A DNA stretch of 64,000 nucleotides, taken from the NCBI RefSeq assembly GCF_000247695.1, contig NW_004624854.1, positions 1,780,315 to 1,844,314 of the forward strand, in the 5' to 3' direction. Position numbers and translations under genes: made by a program. Shown one piece after another: positions 58,555 to 64,000 of the stretch (positions are counted from its first letter, which is position 1; the number at the start of each line of letters is the position of its first letter). Source of the DNA: Heterocephalus glaber. Lineage: Eukaryota; Chordata; Mammalia; Rodentia; Bathyergidae. The notes below the pieces were generated by a model. It saw only the letters and a list, made by a program, of their open reading frames with translations, was not told the origin of the DNA and did not search any database.

Positions 58555-58715
58555 AGAGCTGGTTGGCTGGGTCTGGATCTCAGCTATAGCAGGAAGTGCC
58601 AGGTCAGCGGTTGCCAAGTGAGTTACTCAGCTTCTTTCTGTCTCTGTTTCCTCATCTGTGAATACAGGAACAGTAATGTCTGTTACAGGAAGGAAATTAT
58701 AGCATCATCACTCCT
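58555..58715 (+). mobile_element. MIR SINE
   Basis: 'GGGTCTGGATCTCAGC', 'AGTGAGTTACTCAGCTTCTT', 'TGTCTCTGTTTCCTCATCTG' and 'GAATACAGGAACAGTAATGT' follow the MIR order closely. Confidence 0.78.
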
Positions 58716-59368
58716 ATTACCAAGGAACGTTTCTTTTCTTTGCTCCTGCCACCCCAACCAATCATTTTTTCTTTGTTCAAAAAAATATTTCTAAAGGTGT
58801 TTGCAAGTTTTGTCACTCTAGAAGCAGCCTGTACATTGCTCTTACTGAATGCAATCATTCAAATAATAACTGGAATTAACCAGAATAAAATGGAATTCAA
58901 GAAGTGAAATTTTATTCTGAGATACAAGAATTTTAATAATTTTTTTTTGTAAAAAGGATATTCAGGAAATTCCCATATTTCAAGAAAAAGTTGTTTGTTT
59001 ATTGCAGGAGTAATGTGATCATAACATAACTCATTCAATAGAGGTTTTGTGATTTTAAAGTAGATCACACATTTTTAAAAGTCAGAAAGTGTCATGCCAA
59101 TAACTATTCAACATCATCGATTGGGATAAATGTTATGTTGAAAAGCAGGCATGGACCAAAGGACTAACTAACCAGACACATCTTCTACTCTGGCTGCAAA
59201 ACCTTGGTGAATAGCAAGGAAAATGGATATTTCTAAGGGGAAATAGTTTATTAAATATAAGCATATATTTTAAAATTTGTTTTACTGATCTTCACATTAT
59301 GTTAATTAATGTAACAAAAATTGCAATAAGAATAGAAAGTGATACTGCTAGTGTATATATATATATAT
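58716..59368. other. unique sequence, no gene seen
   Basis: Nothing recognised. Confidence 0.5.
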
Positions 59369-59462
59369 TTTTGTTTGTTTGTTTGTTTTGGTACCGGGGA
59401 TCAAACTTGGGTCCTTGCACTTGTGCTGCAGGCATCAAAACCACTGAGCTAAATCCCCAGCC
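59369..59462 (-). mobile_element. ID SINE, minus strand
   Basis: A (TTTG)n tail, then 'GGTACCGGGGATCAAACTTG', 'GCACTTGTGCTGCAGGCATC' and 'CCACTGAGCTAAATCCCCAG'. The target duplication is unclear because the tail side abuts an (AT)n run. Confidence 0.92.
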
Positions 59463-59744
59463 AATGCTAAAACATTTTAACTCTCAATATTAATCTATTG
59501 AGAAAGAAGGAAGTAGGAGGTAGAAGGTAGAGTATGCTGTTATGTTAATCCTTCAAGGTAATTTTATTGTTGAAGTGAGAGAAAGAGATTGAGAAATTGT
59601 GATTCTCATGTGATTAACCCTTTGGAGATCTTGGTCCAAAAATATTTCAGCACAAGTCCCATGTACTCAAGAGATATATTCATTACTAGTATAGTCTTAA
59701 ATGTAAAACTAGCAGATTTGCATTTTGTCTTCATTAATTTCTCA

Positions 59745-60175
59745 TTGTGGGACAAAATTCTGATACTCACAAATTAAGGGAAGAAAGGTTTACTTTAACT
59801 CACGGTTTGTAAAAGTTTCAGTCCATAATCAGCTGGCTCCAAGATAGGTGGCACTGCAGAGGGGCATCACAGAGGAGAAACAGTCCATAGCAGGGTAGGC
59901 AGAAGGCAGTAAATAGCAAGCCTTCCTTTCCCTTGTATCTCACCCAGAATACCAGCCTTTTGGGTGGTGCCACCTACACTTAGGGTGGGGCTTCCCATTA
60001 CCCACTACCAGAACTATGATAAACCAACTAGCCAACTAATGGGGTACAACACACCCTTAATCCCAGTATCGTGGCTATAATACACACTCACATATTCTAG
60101 ATTTAGCCACTTTCAAAAAGCCCCACCTATGACCACACAAGGCTTTGGGGGGATAGCTAGATACAAGCCATAACA
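59745..60175 (-). mobile_element. MaLR-type solo LTR, minus strand
   Basis: 'GAAAGGTTTACTTTAACTCA', 'GGGTGGGGCTTCCCATTACC', 'AAAAAGCCCCACCTATGACC' and 'GATACAAGCCATAACA' follow the reversed rodent MaLR order. The left end is approximate. Confidence 0.78.
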
Positions 60176-63100
60176 CATTTATTATATTTCTATAATAAAA
60201 CACATGATTTTAAAATTTATTTTCAGTAGCAATCTAGTACTTATTAAAGAAATAAAAAATGTTTCCTGGAGTTTGTAATATTTCTAATATACAATATAAT
60301 ACTGAGTATCACACTCCTCTACAAAACATGCATTACAACCAAACTAATGGCTTAAATGTTGCAGGTTAGCACTAGTCAAGTACAAAGCCCAAATACTCCT
60401 GACCTTGAACACGTGATGGTATTTAAGGAAAGAATTTTCTTGTGTCCTGATCCACTCTGAAAGGTGAATATGTGAGGTGCTTGTGTTTCAGTTTGTATTG
60501 CAATTTGCCCACATTTTTCCTGTCAGCATTTATTTATAAAAGTTGCAGAATATAGCTAATTTTTAGTATGTGCTTTATATTTGTACTCAGTATGCATTCA
60601 TGGTGTACATTCACAACAGACAGGTGAGCATGATCTTTTTGAATTCTAGAAAGTAGGAGAGTGAGAGTCACAGAGTTCAGGATTATACACAAAATAATGA
60701 ACGCGCCAGACACAGGGTCCACACAGGAGAGTCCACACCCCACACTGCAGGGCCTGAACACTTGGAGCACCATGTGATGTGATTGTTTTATGGACTCGTT
60801 GAAGACTCATCAGCCCCCATCCAATGCCCACGTCAGCCCCCAGCCAGGGAAACTTTTAACCTAACTACTGCCAAAGTAAAAGGTCAGGGGTTGACTGTGT
60901 CACTAATAAAGCAAAACACACCAAAAATCTATGTATGGCTCACAGTTGTTTCCTTCTCCTCTATGTGATTAGCCCCATTTAAGCAGACACCTAACACAAA
61001 CTTACCTCATATTTCTACCACGAGTCTGGCAGTGAGTGTGGTGGTCTATGTTTCCTTCAGGGTATGCAAGTGTCCTCCTGGTCAGAGCATCCCACCGCGG
61101 GTCATGTTTTCCAGGCTTCCTTTTGGAGGAAGGAAGAAAGAATAGTTAAAATAACCCTGCAACTTGAGTTTTAAAACGTCTTTTTTTCCTTTTGTCAAAA
61201 CAACTTAAAGACTTCATAACTTCAGAAATACTTACCTAAGCAAAAAAGAGTGCTGCCACAAAACTAACCAAGAAGCAATAGTAATGTATAAAGTAATCTG
61301 GTAAAAGGAATTCTTTGCTTTGTTAGCATATTTGGCTTTCCTTTTTCCCTCTCTCATGTGGCTCTTAAAATCCCACATTCTGAACTAATTCTTCTCTAAA
61401 CTCCTAAGATGATAAGAAACATCCTATTTAGCTGTCAAGTTACAATGATTTCTTCTTACCTACTGGATTCAGCCACCCACTTTCCTAACGACCATGAAGT
61501 GTAGGTACAGTCATGTTCATATGTTTACTCATTCATTATTCATTTGTTTTTTATTCATGTTGGGTCTGTCAGGAGTGCTTATTTCAGATTCAAACTTCCT
61601 GAAGGTGGTGAATGTTTCTAGTTAAGAGCTGGAAAATCTACCCCAGGAGGGTGGGTGCAGCAGATTATTCACGTGCACTTCGGACAAGGATGGGAAGAGT
61701 CCAGGGAGAGCTTGGACTCGGGCTTCTCTAGCAAGTCTTTAAGCTGGCTAGGCAGAGGGCTTTCGACTCCTATAGAAGAACAAGTTCCAAACCCTCTTCT
61801 CAAAAGTGAGCCACAAGTGCTAAGATCAGGGCTCAGAAGTGAGAATGGTTGTTGATATGGAAAACAAACTTGCCGGAGACATATAGCGTGTCCATAGACC
61901 TGTGTGCCATAGTAGGGTCAGCTGCTAAGTCCCTGTCTCTGTAGAGCTCCCCGCACATGTTACCTCTGTTATGTCCTGGGGTGACTGCAGGCTGGGGATT
62001 CCACAGAAGACCTGGTTTGGACTGGGAAATCGGGGTGCATGGTGAAGGCAATTTGAAAATGAAGTAGATGAGGCAATGAAAGATAAACACTAACAGAGAA
62101 CTTCAACCAAAAATAAGACACTTTCAAAATGCAGAAAGATGTGCAATTATAAAAAATGCAATAGAAATAAGTGCAGAGAAATGAATTCATTTCATGTAAA
62201 CTTCCAATAAGAGAATATCTAAAAGGATTTAATACTTGAAGGATTTCTATATGATTAAATACAAATACAGTAACCACTAAAATATTATGCAAGTTCATGT
62301 ATTAGTTTTTTCAGGAGGATGTAGGGAGTGCGGGGTGAGGTGGAGGACATGGCCTTGAAGCAGTTGACTCAAGTGACTGACGTAAGTTTGAAATCTACAG
62401 GGCAGTCTGGCTTCAGTGTAAATCCAGAGACAATGTTCTGGCAGGATTCTCTCCTCTTTAGGGGACAGTGGATTGGTCCATGCTTTATTTGCTTAATTTG
62501 CTTTCTGACACACTTATTGGTTTGCACCTTAATCCTGACCTAAGATACTATCACAGAAACCCCTGAAATACTGCTTAGCCAATGTGTGTGTGAAATTAAT
62601 TCATATATATATACATATATATATATGCAAAGATATGAGCAGACAAATAACACAGAGGAAAATAGTTGCTACAAGCATGTGAAGAAACATACTCATAAAT
62701 AGAGATGTTAAAGTGTTTTAAAAACTGATACCCATGTATGGCCACTGAATTAGTAAAAGTTAAATACTTAAATAATATCAGAAGGAAGCAAGAATTTTGG
62801 AAACTCAAGCACTCATACACTGTTAGTGAAAGTTTACTGCTTTGAACATTGTGATGTGCAACATCTCAGTACTTTTGCAAGTTATTTATATTCCTGTTCA
62901 TTCTATATTTATCTCTCGTCTGGCTGTGCATATAACAAACACAAAAAATGAAGGTTAATGTGATAAAGCAGTAATTGAAAGTGATCAGTTTGCCCTTAGG
63001 TACAGACTATACAAATAAAATATGGTAGGTTTATGTTATGAAATCTTCCCAAAACTACAAACATAAGCTGGTTGTAGAGTTAGTAGGACCAATAGTTTTT

Positions 63101-63365
63101 AAGAACATAATGCTTAGTGAATAAAGCAAGAAATGTAATGTAATCTCAACAGAAGTGCATTCATGTGTATCTATCATACTCTTGCAAGACATATTGGCAT
63201 GTTTTTAAATGGACATATAAAATACAATGGTACATATTCATTGCAATAGCATTTTTGCATTAGGAAAACTAAAATAAGAATAAAAGTAGACTTTACATAT
63301 AATAAATAAAACAAGAGAGGAATCTTATTTAAAATAATGCTTACAGTTTTCCAAATAGTGTAATA
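60176..63365. other. unique AT-rich sequence, no gene seen
   Basis: An (AT)n run lies at 62,602-62,627. Frames in 60,534-60,968 and 61,655-62,543 are short, overlap on both strands and match nothing. Confidence 0.45.
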
Positions 63366-63552
63366 CAATGGTTCCTTGGTTCATGAATTTAATTCTTTCC
63401 AGGATTAGCAAACTGAATTGGCTGAGTACTGATTCAAATTCAATGGTTAGGTTAAATGTTGATCTTATGGAGGAATTTGATTTGGTTCTCATCCAGTTTG
63501 GTTTGTGACCAGAACTGTGGAAAGAATTAACTTCTTGACCTGAGGTACACTA
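63366..63552. mobile_element. palindromic TA-type MITE, diverged
   Basis: Left end 'CAATGGTTCCTTGGTTCATG' and 'TTTAATTCTTTCCAGGATTA'. Right end, reversed, 'GTACCTCAGGTCAAGAAG' then 'TTAATTCTTTCCACAGTTC'. The two halves are complementary over about 40 bp. A TA precedes the left end. It belongs with the element at 19,958 by its terminal sequence and the 'TTAATTCnTTCC' motif. Confidence 0.7.
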
Positions 63553-63975
63553 ATGTTTACTTTTAAAATTTTATCAAATAGCAATGAAAATAATGACCTG
63601 ATAGAAAAATATTTTAATTATTTAATTTTTTGTGATTAAAGTTGGTTCGTAGATACTGGAATAGTGTAGCCAGTTGGAGAATCGTCACCATGTAACTAAA
63701 GAATGAGTCTTCTCCACTCTTGAGCATATGGAGTTTATTAGTCAATATAGAAGAAATCAGTGAGAAAAATAAGAATTTCAAAAGCACTTACAGTATTTTC
63801 AGATGACCCGATTGTAAAACTGAAGCAAAAGGAGGTTAATGATAAACCTAATGCAAGTATTTAAACTATTCAATACCTAGCAGAAGATAAAACTAGCATA
63901 AAATAGACTCCTGAACTTCTGGCTGCAGGTCCGACATATAGAGTGTGAATTTTATTAAAATTTAAAACTTCCTTG

Positions 63976-64000
63976 GGCCGGGGATTTAGTTCAGTGGTTT
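63976..64000 (+). mobile_element. ID SINE, cut by the window edge
   Basis: 'GGCCGGGGATTTAGTTCAGT' is the 5' head of an ID element with one A-box change. The rest lies beyond the window. Confidence 0.9.

Noticed and set aside
1..64000. CRISPR arrays, bacterial operons, phage or plasmid genes
   Set aside because: No spaced repeats, ribosome binding sites or prokaryotic coding density; the sequence is clearly mammalian.

Overview
The window looks like mammalian, most probably rodent, nuclear DNA from an intergenic or deep intronic region. The evidence is the repeat content. There are many copies of an ID-type SINE (tRNA-Ala-like head, 'GGGGATTTAGCTCAG', then 'GGTTCGATCCC', then an A-rich tail), B1 (7SL-derived) SINEs, B1-ID dimers, L1 LINEs and MaLR-type LTRs. 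ID plus B1 is a rodent signature. The ID sequence and the B1-ID dimers do not look like mouse or rat, so a non-murid rodent is more likely; I cannot name the species.

I find no convincing protein-coding gene, tRNA, rRNA, CRISPR array or bacterial-style operon. Every open reading frame is short. Those that resemble known proteins are dead transposon genes (L1 ORF1, L1 ORF2, a Tigger-like transposase tail).

Layout. 1-2.7 kb: 5' part of an L1 on the minus strand (ORF2 start, ORF1, 5' UTR), cut by the window edge. 2.7-19.4 kb: mostly unique AT-rich sequence with ID SINEs, two L1 fragments, one of them holding a B1, and MIR/L2 relics. 19.4-22.7 kb: an old L1/HAL1-like element on the minus strand, interrupted by a 146-bp palindromic DNA transposon with a TA target duplication. 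24-25.3 kb: three MaLR LTRs in a row. 27.5-28.3 kb: a MIR and an L1 3' end. 31-37 kb: ID SINEs, MaLR LTRs, a Tigger-like transposon with a transposase remnant and an (AG)n run, and an L2. 42.8-46.8 kb: LTR fragments and a 198-bp hAT-type MITE. 50.4-55.7 kb: an L1 3' end, then a dense SINE cluster around an isolated CpG-island-like segment (about 51.64-51.89 kb). 56.2-57.9 kb: two LTR-like units on the plus strand, the second a solo LTR with exact boundaries and a 5-bp target duplication. 58-64 kb: MIR, ID, MaLR, another palindromic MITE and an ID cut by the right edge.

No set of genes acts together here. The most useful signals are the CpG-island-like segment bracketed by inverted B1-ID dimers, a family of TA-flanked palindromic transposons that includes a copy with a transposase tail, the hAT MITE with its 8-bp duplication, the two LTRs with recognisable promoter and polyadenylation motifs, and a few unique segments with the look of conserved non-coding elements. 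All family names are from memory of consensus sequences and would need a RepeatMasker/Dfam search to confirm.
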